Assembly: GCA_030248135.1 (NCBI GenBank)
Contig: JASANC010000926.1
Span: 16,018 to 80,017, forward strand
Reading direction: 5' to 3'
Length of the DNA stretch: 64,000 bases
Source of the DNA: Theristus sp. LFF4_11
Taxonomy: Eukaryota > Nematoda > Chromadorea > Monhysterida > Xyalidae
Shown here: in pieces, positions 41,490 to 53,470 of the stretch
Layout of the letters: each line of letters opens with the position of its first letter
Position numbering within the stretch: the first letter of the stretch is position 1
The notes under the pieces: model-generated
The model's database searches: none
What the model was told of the DNA's origin: nothing
Seen by the model: only the letters and a program-made list of their open reading frames with translations
Position numbers and translations under genes: made by a program

Positions 41490-43742
41490 ATGTGTGCGCA
41501 AGTGTCTGGCGGCATCATTGCTGCCGGCGAGGAGGCGACCACGTCCATCGCTCAGCACAATCACACCACTGCCACCAGCAACACGCCCACTACCGAGCAC
41601 TGCGAAGAGGATCCGTTCGATGAGACAGCGGCGTTGGAGAGCGCTGCCGTTGGCGTCGTCGGGCGCCGTCTCAGTCGGGGCGCCTTGCTGCGCTCGCCGC
41701 CGCAGAGTCCCACCGAGCGCAAGTCCATTCGATTCCACTTGGCCGGGAACAGTGCTGGTCAGACGGTGGTCGATGCCGATGCCGGTGCGCCTGACGACCA
41801 GCAAAGCCAGTCGCGCACTCGCTCGGTCAGCGGCTGCGAGCGCTCAACGAGCAGTCACAGTCACGTTGCCGAGCCCGGGCGTGGCGACTCCACTGCGAAC
41901 AACGTCGACGTTTCATCGACGCCGTTCCTTAAGCTGCGCAAGTTCATGTCGGCCGGCAGTCTGGCGCGTCTGTACCCGGCCGCCGTTGTGGCGGGTCGCC
42001 GTCGGCGTCGCCAATGCTCCGAGGGTCAGTCGACCGACGACCAACAACAACAACCGCCACCGGCGCGCGACGACGTGGGCCTGCCGATTGCGGTCAACCT
42101 GAACTTTGCCTCAACCGTGCCGGCATTCTCCGGTGTCGGTCATTCGCCGGTGGTCGCCGACCCGTCCATGCATAATCTTCTGAAGACGAAACCGCCGAAA
42201 GTGCGTCGCTATTACCGCCAACAAACGGAACTACTGAAAAACTACCGAGAGGACGAGTTGGCCGTGTTGGACTTTGTGCAGCGGCGCGAGGCGAAAGCAC
42301 GCCTCTCGACGAAATCGACCACATCCTCGTTCGGCAAGACTGCGTCGTTCGATGATCGACGGGATCAGCCGTTGCCCGCCGGGGCGCTGCCCGCGATGCC
42401 GCAATCGCCGACCGTCGAATCGATCGGCGGACTCGACTTGAGCTTCAGCGGCAGCGAGGGCCGCAAGAGTGACGACGACAACGTGTTTGCGTTTCCGTCA
42501 AAGCAACGAGCACCGGAGGTGACGATCGTCGACGACGTCGGTGACCAGGCGCTCCTGGACAAGGACGATGAGCGAGTGCGCGCGGTCAAGGCGGCCGAGA
42601 ACAAGGCGCGCATGCTGTCGCAGTTGAGTCTGGGTGTGAACGTGCTGCTGTTGTGCGCCAAGCTCACGGCGACCGTTCTCTCCGGCTCGTACAGTATCAT
42701 CTCGAGTCTGGTCGACTCGTGCGTTGACTTGACGTCGGGCGCCGTGATTTGGCTGACGGAGCGGGCGATTCGCACACGCGATCCGTATCTGTATCCGCGC
42801 GGGCGCACGAGACTCGAGCCGTTGGCGTTGGTGATCATCTCGGTGGTGATGGCCGTCGCTAGCATACAGGTTGGCCTCTTGTTTACTTTGAAAGTACTGA
42901 CAGAATCAAGTGCGCCAAAACACAGAACGGATCTGAAAAGAAATTTGATTCAGTTATTTGCGAAGAAATTCGTGTAAAGATGCCAAAAATCCGCTGATTT
43001 CCGCCACTTTTCGTTTTGGTTCAAAAGTGTAAATTGACATTATCCATTGTGCCAACGACACAACGATTTTGAGTTTTGCATGTTTCGTCGAATGCAGCCC
43101 GTTTCTCCGTCTACCCACTGCGTTCGATTTCAGGTGATCGTGCAGTCGAGTGAGGCGATGATCAGCGGTGCGTTTCAGCCGGACATCGGCCCGGTCACCC
43201 TGAGTCTGATGGGCGCCACGGTCGTTGCGAAACTGCTGCTGTTCGTGTGCTGCGTGCGTCACCGCGCGAATGCGTCCGTGCGCGTGCTCGTGCAGGACCA
43301 CCGCAACGACTGCGTCAGCAACACCGTCGCCATCATCTGCGCGCTCGTCGGCTCGTGGCTCTGGAAATACGTCGACCCACTGGGCGCCATCATCGTCTCG
43401 ATGTACATCGCCGTCACGTGGTTCGTCACCGGCTACGGTCAGATCAAGATGCTGAGCGGGCGCACGGCCGATCCGTCCTTCATCAACCGCATCATCAAGG
43501 TCTCGCTCGAACACGACCAACGCGTGCAGTGCATCGACACCGTCTACGTGTATCACTTCGGCACAAAGTATCTCGTGGAGGTGCACATTGTGCTGCCGGA
43601 GTCGATGACGCTCCGTGAGGCGCACGACATCCAGGAGCCGTTGCAGAACAAACTCGAGAGTCTGCCGTATGTCGAGCGAGCGTTCGTTCACGTTGACTAT
43701 GACACCGAGCACCGACCGGAGGATGAGCATAAAGTCGTCTAG
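41490..43742 (+). CDS. Cation diffusion facilitator (Mn-type CDF) transporter
   Basis: Two exons: 41490-42869 and 43134-43742 (662 aa, phase 0). The first 350 residues or so are low-complexity, rich in Ser, Thr, Arg and Gln, and likely cytosolic. The membrane part begins near residue 370 (SQLSLGVNVLLLCAKL). TM2 carries the DxxxD metal site as DSCVD and TM5 carries the second as DHRND; the DxxxD pair in both helices marks the Mn-CDF branch rather than Zn transporters (HxxxD). The C-terminal cytosolic domain (VYVYHFGTKYLVEVHIVLPE) is the usual metal-sensing dimer fold. Predicted role: proton-coupled manganese export from the cytosol or loading of an organelle. The long N-terminus is unusual for the family and could be regulatory. 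An upstream non-coding exon is possible. Confidence 0.88.
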
Positions 43743-44820
43743 GAGGGCTGTTCAATTGTTGCAACTGTTGCTTCGGGAGGGGCACATCATCACTGATGAG
43801 GCCACAGCCACTCTTTTGCAGCTCATGTTGGCCAGGCGCCGAATCCTTTGGTGTGATTTGTCGTTCTCTGCGCACCTCGTTTAGTCTCTGATGATGAGCT
43901 TATGACATCATGTTTGTTCAAAATAATTGTTGGTGCTGTTTTCTGTTTTGTGTTCATGACTGGACAGATTTATGGACAAACTTTCTAGTGCTCGAAAAGT
44001 GGCATTCATATCAGTTGCTTTGTAGCCGTTCGAATGGGTAGCACTCTCCTGCAGTTTATTCGTGTTGTTGACTTCGTCTCGGTTTGTTATCTCACCTGTG
44101 AATGTTGCGTGTGCCCCGATATCGCCCAACAAACAGTTTGTTAATTTGTGATTGTCTCCTCAGCAGCTTTATTACAATCATTCACGTGATAAAAACGCGC
44201 ATGGTAGGCACTACTTTTGTGGCGTGTGTTTAACCAGAGCAAAATTCTGTAAATCGGTAAACGGTAAACACAAGCCAGCAGTGACAGAAAATCATGGAAA
44301 AGCAAAACGGAATGCGAAACCAAACCTGGGTACAATGAAACAAAGCACACGTTTTTTGACGCTGGCGCTTCCTCGTAGTGCCACCGGCGGCTACGGTCGC
44401 CAACGCCAGCAACTCGCCTTCGCCCCTCCGGAGCGTTGCGCTGCGGCAAAGAACAACAACAACATGGATTTTTCTGTCAAACATTTTTATGCTTATTATT
44501 GTGCTGTTTTGTTTTCAGTTCGCCACATCTCGCGAGCACGATGGATGCGCGACTATCAGCACGATCTCTGGGGGCGTCGTCTGTTGTTGGGACCGGATCC
44601 GTACGTTGATCGCCGCATACTGCCAAACTGGTTGGTTTGCTGACTGATGTCTATGCGTGCATTTTTTTGATGTGCTGTGTTTTCTCATGGGGCTTGAAGT
44701 TGATTGGTTGATCTGATGGTTAACTGGTGAATGTTCTTGGTTGTGTTTCAACTGAGCTTGTGCAAGCATGTGAGTCAACGGTCCCAATCCCGACAGTATG
44801 AATAGTGGCCCATCATAATT
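43743..44820. other. Spacer with one possible unassigned exon
   Basis: The 3' region of the CDF gene, then mostly non-coding DNA. A short open exon at about 44520-44636 (+), after the acceptor gttttcag and before gttggt, encodes a peptide with WMRDYQHDLWGRR and VDRRILPNW. It has exon-like composition but I could not assign it to a family or link it to other exons. Confidence 0.35.
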
Positions 44821-44826
44821 TTTATT
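44821..44826 (-). terminator. Polyadenylation signal of the TMLHE gene
   Basis: aataaa on the minus strand, about 105 bp after the stop codon at 44931-44933. Confidence 0.5.
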
Positions 44827-44930
44827 CCTGTTCAATAGTATCTTTCTAATCAAAACTACAACCTAGAAGAAAGGTCATTTCTAAAATAGTAGAATCCTGT
44901 CGGTAACATGAGCAAGCCAGAAAGCGGTTC

Positions 44931-47900
44931 TCAATAGACGCCGAGCACCCTTGCTCTTGAATTGAAGTCGTCGCGTGTCAAATAGCAGCCGGCCATGCGT
45001 CGGTGTCCCTGGAAACTCGAGCGTCCATGGAGCACTCGCCAGTTGTCGATGAACAAAACCTGGCCAGGCCTCAGTAGATGCCAGTGCTCGTTTTCGGGCG
45101 CTCGAATGTGCTGCGACAGTTGGTGGTAGAAGCGGTAGAAGCTGCAGCCATTTGGGGCAACGATGTCATTGTGGATTTGAAAGCTGACAGAGGAGACATG
45201 ATGGAAGTGGGACATTTGGGGTATGATAACAGTCCTGGTGTGAACGGAGCACACGGAAGTTGCACAGTTATCATACAAACAAACACGCACGGTGCGGTAT
45301 AATCGTTCGTATGTGTGCGAATGTGTTTTATTGAACTGTGCAACATCAGTATTGTGCACTGTTCTGAAACTGGAACTTTGTCATTTCAGTTTTTAAGGTT
45401 GGGTAATTGTCGGAAAGTTCGTTATCGGGACATCCAGGACGCACCTCTTGAAATGATTGTTCATGCCACGGAACAGCACGAACGTCGCCCGGTCGTAAGG
45501 ATTGTAGCGGATTTGCATCAGTTGATTTGGATCGGTCGCTTTCGGCCTCAGCACTGGCAGATCACGGCAGACGAGGTAGACACCGTCGCCCTGGAAACAT
45601 TGCAGGCAGGTTGATTGAGAAGAGTGTATTCGCTTATGGTGCGAGATGTGTTGGGTTCTGTTGTAGCGGTTCGAGATCGAAAAACCGCAAGGAACCCAAT
45701 TCTGGTGGTGTGGTGTCTGAGTAAATTGGCGGCCGACTGAGCGACCCATGAGCCAATGCCGGAGAAGTCTCTACGTGTTGCTTTTCATCTCGTCAAAGGT
45801 TGAAAGAACTGGCAACGTGTGTGTAGTGTAGGTACCTTGAAATGATGCGGCACTGCCAACTCGCAGAGGTAGCTGAACGCTTGTGGATTCTGCGAGCGAA
45901 GCGCATAAGCGGCGTTGAAACCGTCCACCAGCAGCGTGTGACCGCCCCGCTCCGCTTGTTGCAAACAGTGGAAGATCTGCGTCGTTCGGTTTTTACGTTT
46001 TATGAAATGGTCATTGTTTTTGATGTTCTTAAACGTCCGTTCATGATGGCGTACGGACACGGGAACATAAACGGTGATTTGCTAAAAAAAAAAACACGTG
46101 TTTCTAGAACAACACGTCCAGATCTCACCGCGTTTGAACATTACACACGTGTCACCGCTAAAGTGTCTGTGCGCACATCAACGTACACGGTACACCACCA
46201 TGAATGTGCCTACTGCGCAGCTCGATGCAGTCAACCAGCATGCCAGATTCCAGCAGACATTCTCTCTGCTCACTTGTATGCCAGGCGCCGTGCCATAGTA
46301 TGTGCCATCAGTATGCGCGCCAAGCTGCTGCGTTGAGTACGCGGTATCCTCTCGGTCTTGTCGCTCTGCTGAAAACACCCACGTGTCGTCGTAGATCGTT
46401 GTTTGTTTGATGCCGACCTGCGTGTATGTGTGAGGACTTGAATTTGGTGATTGATTGATTGATTGGTTTCGGTGTACTTGAGTGGGTTATAGTTAATGAT
46501 TTTCGATTAATGGACAGAAATATGATTTTTGTTTTTCATTCAATGAAAGGTCCACTGCACCTGCTTACCAGATTGGCAAGTTCGAATGTCTTTTCCGGGT
46601 CATCGCTCGGCACCCCATCCACGATTGCAACGCCGTACACAAGCACGTTCTTGTACAGTTCTTGCAGTCCTGCAAAGCAAAAAACGTTGTTTTTTTAAGT
46701 TGTCCTTCAAATATCCGCGGAAGTTCCAGTCTGAAAACAGTGAACTGTTGTTGACACACAGTATTGTTGCACAATCACGCACAGGCGTGCTGCTGTGATA
46801 TCAGACGTGTGTTTGGACTTCTTTGGACTAGAATTCCTAAAAAGTTCGATCACTGTACCCTCCGTGCGCACGCGTTTGTCCTTATCGTTGATACGCGCAT
46901 ACTCAACGCGCGGCACCCCGCCAATCTTGGCCAGCTTCTCGGCGTTCCACGTTTTCTTGATGTGTCGCTGCTGTGACGTGTGCGGCAGCAGTGTCGTGTG
47001 CACGGCACAGAGGTATTTCGTGCTGAAAGTGGAATCTTCAGTCAGCATACTCATACCACGCATACCTTCTCAGTTTTCACTCTTTGACATCGCGATTGGC
47101 GCCGGATTTGTATATGTGTGTGCTGTCTTCCTATTCGGCACATCAGATTCAGAAACGTGGGGAACATGGGATCGCAGCCTACTAGAATCTTCCTGTGTTT
47201 ACCAGTTACTACCGAGTTGAATAAAAGCCGCCACTCAGCCACTGATGTTGTCAGAATTTTTCTGATCGGTAGATTGATTAATTGATTGACTGACTGATTT
47301 TATTCGACACATTGTAATTGTTAGGCATATGTGCAAGGAAACCGGTTTCCAGGGCAGCAACGCTGGGTAGCAGGTCATTTCTGTGGTGTGCTGCCTGCAC
47401 ATGTTCTCAAAAACAGCCTCACTCGAACTGTGTCACGTGATCGTCGTCCCAGATGATGGTCAACGTGTTCGCATCGGTGACGGCCGCGTCTTTGACACGC
47501 ATCGTCTCGACGCCTAAACTGTCGTACAACGAAAGAATGTCGACGTTGCGTTGGTTCGTGTCCGCGTTGTAGCACTGCAACCGGGTGCACAGAGTTTTCA
47601 CAAAGTTTCAATTTTCATAAAACGAAAAAATTCCGATGATTGTCAGATGCTCTTTTCGCTCACTTTGATAGCCTCCACTTCGGAATCTTTCTGAATTAAG
47701 CGCATTGCGGATGTTGACAGTCAGTCACTCACTGGAATAGTTTCTGACTTATTGGTGCAGCAACATCCACTCGGTGTTTACCCAATCAGCTGCTTCGTTT
47801 TTTTCATCTAAACATCTTGTCTTGCATAAAAAGGCTTGACTTACATTGGTTTTGCGCCTTTCATGACTAGGATTAGATTTGGCTCAGGAAAGGCCATGTT

Positions 47901-48406
47901 TTGGGAATCCACAACTTCTTGTGTTCAATTCTTCCACAACTGTTTACAGATATGCCCTAAATTGACACAAGTGTCTAGCTCTCTTTTTTCAAACATCTGC
48001 AGCCCACCCACGGCACCTGAGTGCATTTGCAGTGGTCGCGCAGCCAAATGTAGGGAATGCTGATGTGCGTCGGCTGCTGCACGCCCTGGATGACGCCGTG
48101 CAACTCGATGCTCTTCAGCTTTTCGTCCAGTCGCACCGTGACGCCGCCAGTGCCGGCCGGCCAGCGACTCGGCGACTCTTGCATTGTTCGTATCGATGAT
48201 CGGATTAGTGGGCTGAGCTGTTGTTGAATTGGTGAATTGCGGCGTTGCTGTGTTGGTCGGGCGCTGCTGGTGATGGTGAATAGTGTTGCACGAGTATTGG
48301 TGCTGGTGTGGTGATTGCTGCTGGTGCTCGTTGATGATGACTGACTGCAGCACAGCAGCAGATGGTGATGGTGATGATGCGGCCAGAAACGACGCACCAG
48401 CGACAT
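44931..48406 (-). CDS. TMLHE: Trimethyllysine dioxygenase, mitochondrial
   Basis: Exons on the minus strand: 48017-48406, 47423-47574, 46859-47022, 46569-46669, 46274-46417, 45836-45976, 45445-45590, 44931-45141 (482 aa; phases close). It hydroxylates N6-trimethyllysine with Fe(II), 2-oxoglutarate and oxygen, the first step of carnitine synthesis, in mitochondria. The N-terminus (His/Ser/Arg-rich) is a plausible transit peptide. The N-terminal domain shows IWLRDHC, with TNQR in the next exon. In the catalytic double-stranded beta-helix the iron ligands are His and Asp of AHTDGTY and the distal His of NWRVLHGR. GGHTLLVDGF and CYLTRDDFNSRARVLG agree with TMLHE rather than with gamma-butyrobetaine dioxygenase, a close relative. 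Divergent from the MCCC2 gene to its right, so the 0.9 kb between them may serve both. Confidence 0.9.
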
Positions 48407-49298
48407 CGTCGGGTGTGAAATACTGGATTTGTGACTATCCTGGACAATTTCTTTGGTGGATTAATAATGTTTCGGAATCGGCGGTGATTTCTGAAATAAA
48501 AAGCATTTTGAAGTTGTCATCATCAACACAAACAATGCATAAAATAACAACAAGAATGACGAGTCCAAAGAATTGGCCCAGCAACGTTGAGATTGGGTGT
48601 GTGTAGTGGTGGTGCACGAAAAAGTGGGGGCGCTGTAGTGTAAAACTGCTTGTCGAATGTTGTTTGTTCTGCGTTTTGCGTGTGCGTGCACAAAGTGTAG
48701 GACAGCACAGCGAAAAGAAAGAGTCGATTATATACACAGCAAAAAGTGCGGTTATTGGCTGATATGTACAACCCGTTGAGTTTACGTCGGTTGTTTTCAT
48801 ATTTTCTGATAACTCGCATTCACGCGCCCACTTTGGCCTGGGCCAGTCCCAGAGTGCACTGCAGCTTCCTCAACAGAGCAACTCTTATTCTCTGGGCCCA
48901 TCTGGGTGTGCTCGTTGTGTTAGCTGAGCTGAACATTGCTGCTCGTATGCTTCTCGAAGATGGAAGTTTCTTTCTTGGTCTGGGGCTAAAAAATCTATAC
49001 ATGGCAAAGGCAATTCTGGTGAAACGATGCAAGAAATAGTCGCCGTTTTTTCGCAGTGCGTGTAGTGGCACGCAATTTATCATTGATGTTTTCGTTTTCA
49101 AATCACACGATGCTCCGTCTGAAATATGGACGCAATGAAAATTGTACAACTTTTGCGGTGTGTGTGTGTTTCACTTTTACACACATCGCGTAATGTGCGA
49201 CAGACAACGCGCGATGGGGCGTAAAAAAGTCGGCAACAAAATCGAAAGTTGACAGTACTGTTTTTCACACAAAAATCGATGCTTTCAAGCGCAACAAT
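48407..49298. promoter_or_regulatory. Putative bidirectional promoter of TMLHE and MCCC2
   Basis: The only space between two start codons facing away from each other. The sequence shows tatatac near 48730 and no other obvious element. Open frames inside it are short shadows. Promoter function is inferred from position. Confidence 0.45.
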
Positions 49299-51735
49299 AT
49301 GGGTAGATTAAAAATAGGACTCTATTCAAGCAAAATACAAAAATGGGCTCTCCAGCCAAGCAAAATACAGCCACACAGCGGTCAACCACTTTCTAGTCGT
49401 TCTTGTCATCGCCACTTTGCATCGGCCGCCTCCGTTCTGCCGCGAGCGGAACGCTGGAACGTCATCGGATCAGAACCGGACCGAAACTCGAGTGATTTCA
49501 AGCACAACCATGAGCGCTTGTCAACGTTGGTGTCCGAACTCCGAAATTTGTCCACCACCATTAGCACCGGAGGTCCGGCCGCTTATAGGGACCGACACAC
49601 GGCTAAGGTAAAGTGCTCGTCTGGAGACAGTGCACTTCTTTTGTAATAACACTGTACTGTTGCACATGTCACAAACAAACGCACAGGCACGCTGCTGTGA
49701 TGTCGCACGTGCGTGCTGCATTACTGTGTTACTATGACAGAGTGCACTGCCTTCCGACTAGGACTTCATGTAAAGTGGTGTTCTCTTCTTGAAATTCTCG
49801 AGTTTGCTTTCTCGCTGAAAATCGCACAGATGGCGCAGTGAAATGCCGACTGTTTTAGGGCAAACTGCTTGCGCGCGACCGCGTCAACGGTCTGCTGGAC
49901 GCGGGCACTGCGTTTCTTGAGTTGAGCCAGTTGGCCGCCCACAACGTCTACCGTGACGAGGACGTGCCTGCAGCGGGCCTCATCACCGGCATCGGTTAGA
50001 GGCAACATTGTGCAACATCGTAAATATGCTGATTGGCTGCGCAGCACGAATCTGTGAGCCCACCGTGACCGTAGCATATCCACTGATTGGCCGATGAGTT
50101 ACAGTTCCGACTATTGTCAGCGTTCTCTCGCTTTTACGTGGATTGGAAAATCTGAAATCTGAAAAAAAAACGGAAACAATCGACGCAAAACAACCCCCTG
50201 TGCAGGGCGTATCCACGGCCGCGAGTGCATGGTGGTTGCGAACGACGCCACGGTCAAGGGCGGCACGTACTACCCACTGACGGTCAAGAAGCACCTGCGT
50301 GCGCAGGAGATCGCCGCCGAGAACCGTCTGCCGTGCGTCTACCTGGTCGACTCGGGCGGTGCGAACCTGCCCCGCCAGGCGGACGTGTTCCCCGACCGCG
50401 AGCACTTCGGGCGCATCTTCTACAACCAGGCGCGCATGTCTGCCGCCGGCGTCGCGCAGATCGCAGTCGTCCTCGGCAGCTGCACGGCCGGCGGTGCGTA
50501 CGTGCCGGCGATGGCCGACCAGGCGATCATCGTCAAGCAGCAAGGTGATCGCTCGCGCGCTGTTGAGCGGCCTGCTCGTTTGGGTGATTGCTAGAGAAGC
50601 TTGTGTCCAGGGTAGATCGTCAGGTGTCCTCGGTTGCGTTGTATTTTGTTGTAGCAGAGAAGTTATCGTTCGGGATAGATCACGCGGTGTCCTTGAGTGG
50701 CTTTGTGTAGCTGGAATTATCAGCTGGATGAATCTCATATTTTATCTGTCTCATTCCCGTCTCGTCTCTGAAACCTTTCTACTTTTGAGCGTGGCGCATT
50801 ACTGATGAAATGACCGCTCTTCTACATCTGATGTTGGCCAGAGCGAAATGCAGATCTTTCCATCTCTGATCGTGTGCCAATAACCGAGGTGCAGGAAGAC
50901 CTCCATCATTCAGTCCCGTCCCTAAACCGTGTCCATATACCCTTGAAGGCACGGTGTTCCTCGGTGGGCCCCCGCTGGTCAAGGCCGCCACCGGCGAAGA
51001 AATGACGGCCGAGCAATTGGGCGGTGCCGATCTGCACTGCACGGAGTCTGGTGTGACCGACTATTATGCGCTCGACGACAGGCACGCTCTGGAACTGGCG
51101 CGACGCACCGTCGCTGCGCTGCCGCACGAGAAACCCCATCGCTTCCCGGTTGATTCGAGTTGGTTCCGCTCTGCTGATACTGTCTCTTTTCGGACAGTTC
51201 GGCTGCTTTCGTTTTTTGTTGCCTTTGCGCGGTTACTCATGTCATGCCAGCGTTGCAACACATGCTGTGTAACCAGAAACACGTACACTGGATAGCTGAC
51301 GGGTCTTTACAAGTTGATTTAATAATTGGAACTCTACTCAAATAGACATAGAATAGTTTCGGCGAAAAAACTTTTCTAGTACATTCTGAAACTATTCAAA
51401 AAATCTCAACATCGTGATAATGAAAGCAAGCACAACCGGGCAGACGAGACCCACTGATGCTCGCAGACATCGACGAGCCGCTGTACCCTGCCTCCGACCT
51501 GTACGGACTCGTCGGCGACAACCTGATGAAGGCGTTCAACGTGCGCGAGGTGATCGCACGCATCGTCGACGGCAGTCGCTTCGACGAGTTCAAGCAGCGC
51601 TACGGTGAAACGGTGGTCACCGGGTTCGCCAGGCTCTACGGCTTTCCGGTCGGCATCATCGGCAACAACGGCGTGCTGTTCGCGGAGTCCGCGCTGAAGT
51701 GCACGCACTTCGTCGAGCTCTGCTGTCAACGGCGC

Positions 51736-51780
<45 letters not shown>

Positions 51781-52242
51781 CGCGACGCCGAGGCCGGCGG
51801 CATCGCGAAACACGGCGCCAAAATGGTGACGGCGGTCGCGTGCGCCCGCGTGCCCAAGTTGACGCTGATCGTCGGCGGCTCGTACGGCGCGGGCAACTAC
51901 GGCATGTGCGGGCGGGCCTACGGCCCACGCTTCCTCTACATGTGGCCGAACGCACGCATCTCCGTCATGGGCGGCGAACAGGCGGCCAATGTGCTCGCGA
52001 CCATCCAGGAAGACCGCGCCAAACGGGAACACCGCCAGTGGACCCGAGAACAGTCGGCACAGCTGAAGGCGCCGATCTTGGCCCGCTTTGAGAAGGAGGG
52101 CCACCCGTATTTCTCGTCCGCGCGCCTCTGGGACGACGGTGTGATCGACCCGGCCGACACGCGCGCCGTTCTAGCGCTGAGCCTGAGTGCCGCGTTGAAC
52201 GCGCCGATTGAGCACACGGATTTCGGCGTGTTTCGCATGTGA
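49299..52242 (+). CDS. MCCC2: Methylcrotonoyl-CoA carboxylase beta chain, mitochondrial
   Basis: Exons: 49299-49607, 49859-49994, 50206-50544, 50949 to about 51158, 51467-52242 (about 589 aa, compared with about 560 in animals). It is the carboxyltransferase subunit of the biotin enzyme that carboxylates 3-methylcrotonyl-CoA in leucine breakdown, in the mitochondrial matrix. The N-terminus is rich in Arg, Lys and Ser, as in a transit peptide. Family motifs are dense and intact: [67 protein letters not shown], then in exon 5 [39 protein letters not shown] and the C-terminal TDFGVFRM. The alpha (biotin) subunit is not in this window. The end of exon 4 is uncertain: ccg|gtt does not give the needed phase 1, whereas cga|gttggt does. 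Confidence 0.93.
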
Positions 52243-53342
52243 TTTTGTGAGGCCGTTTCGGTGGTTCGGGTTGTGATTTGACTTTGTTTGCTGTTCGGGG
52301 GTACTTATGGGACGTTTGTATGCACTTGTAACGCCGCCGTATTTCAAAATATTGAAATGGCTTTGGTAGGATGCAATGCGGTATCCACATTGTCTGAGCA
52401 CGGTTCTGCTGCGGTGCGCAAAAACGGACAGCCCACCACGGATTGGTGCATGGGCCCTTTTTGTTGCGCAGCGCAACGTACGCGTGAATGTAGTTTGGTT
52501 CGGTCTTTTGTTGTTAATCAATACTTGCGTTGCCTGGGTTGCTTTTGGGGATTCCCACTGTCCCTGTTGACAGTTTCCTTTGCTCAGGACAAGTCGTCAG
52601 TCTTGAATTGTTATGACGCTGCAAAATTCCAGTCTTATGGTTTCGGTTTCAAATATAACTCCTGTGATTCCTTCATTCTGTTCATTCATTGAATATTGAA
52701 AACAAACTGATAAAATTAAGAAAGCGGAATGTCACCATTAAAAACATGAATGACGTGACAAAATATACGTTACGTGACTTTAAACCTTGTTAGTTTTGGA
52801 TCTTAACCGGTTGGAAATACGTTTACTGGAAGCATTTAGTGATAAGACCAGTAAAGATCACTTTTGAAAATTTTTAACGACGAAAAACACGACAGATAAG
52901 TAAACTAACAAAAATTTCAAGCGCTTTAAAAAATTACGAGCTTTTTGCGTAAAATAAATTCTGCTGGGAATGAAACTTACAGGTTTCTGAATTTTACAAA
53001 CCAAACAGTAGCAGGAAACAATCTGTTTCCGTGTTTGTTTGTTGCTTCGCATTGTGCTGTAGTTGCTGCGTCAGTTTTTCAACGTTTCTGTGCATTCGAA
53101 ACTAGAAATTTTCCTGCGTAAAAGTGAAAAATACGGATGTGTGTGTGGCTTGAAATTCGATAAAAACCTGTGTTGGCTGTGCTGCGTGTTTGCTTTCAGT
53201 GCACGTTGCCTGGAGTGCTGTGCGCTTGTGTGAATGCGTTTTTTGTGCCACACAGTGCCAGTGCGAGGGACAGTATTTTTTAATCTTTCATTGAATTTCC
53301 TCTGCTGAAAAGTAACGGTGAATGCCCGATTGAACCCAGGAA
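52243..53342. other. Spacer before MRPL44
   Basis: No clear exon. The first exon of MRPL44, with its start codon and transit peptide, must lie here or just right of it but was not recognised. No aataaa is seen close after the MCCC2 stop codon. Confidence 0.4.
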
Positions 53343-53470
53343 GTGCATCGCACAACCAGTCAGCATTCAGCTTGTAAAAATTCAAATGCAGTCAATCAGA
53401 AAAGTGGTGCGTTCAAAACATTCCTTCACCCACAATGTAATCTGCAAAGTGTTCCACTGAATCTTTCCAG

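Noticed and set aside
41485..42102. 205-residue Arg/Pro-rich plus-strand frame
   Set aside because: Shadow of the GC-rich first exon of the CDF transporter in another frame.
42954..43730. 258-residue minus-strand frame
   Set aside because: Antisense shadow of the second exon of the CDF transporter, whose plus frame holds the DHRND metal site.
44931..48406. Gamma-butyrobetaine dioxygenase (BBOX1) as an alternative name
   Set aside because: The same superfamily, but the AHTDGTY, LLVDGF and C-terminal TRDD plus ARVLG features fit trimethyllysine dioxygenase better.
51406..52104. 232-residue minus-strand frame
   Set aside because: Antisense shadow of the highly conserved last exon of MCCC2.
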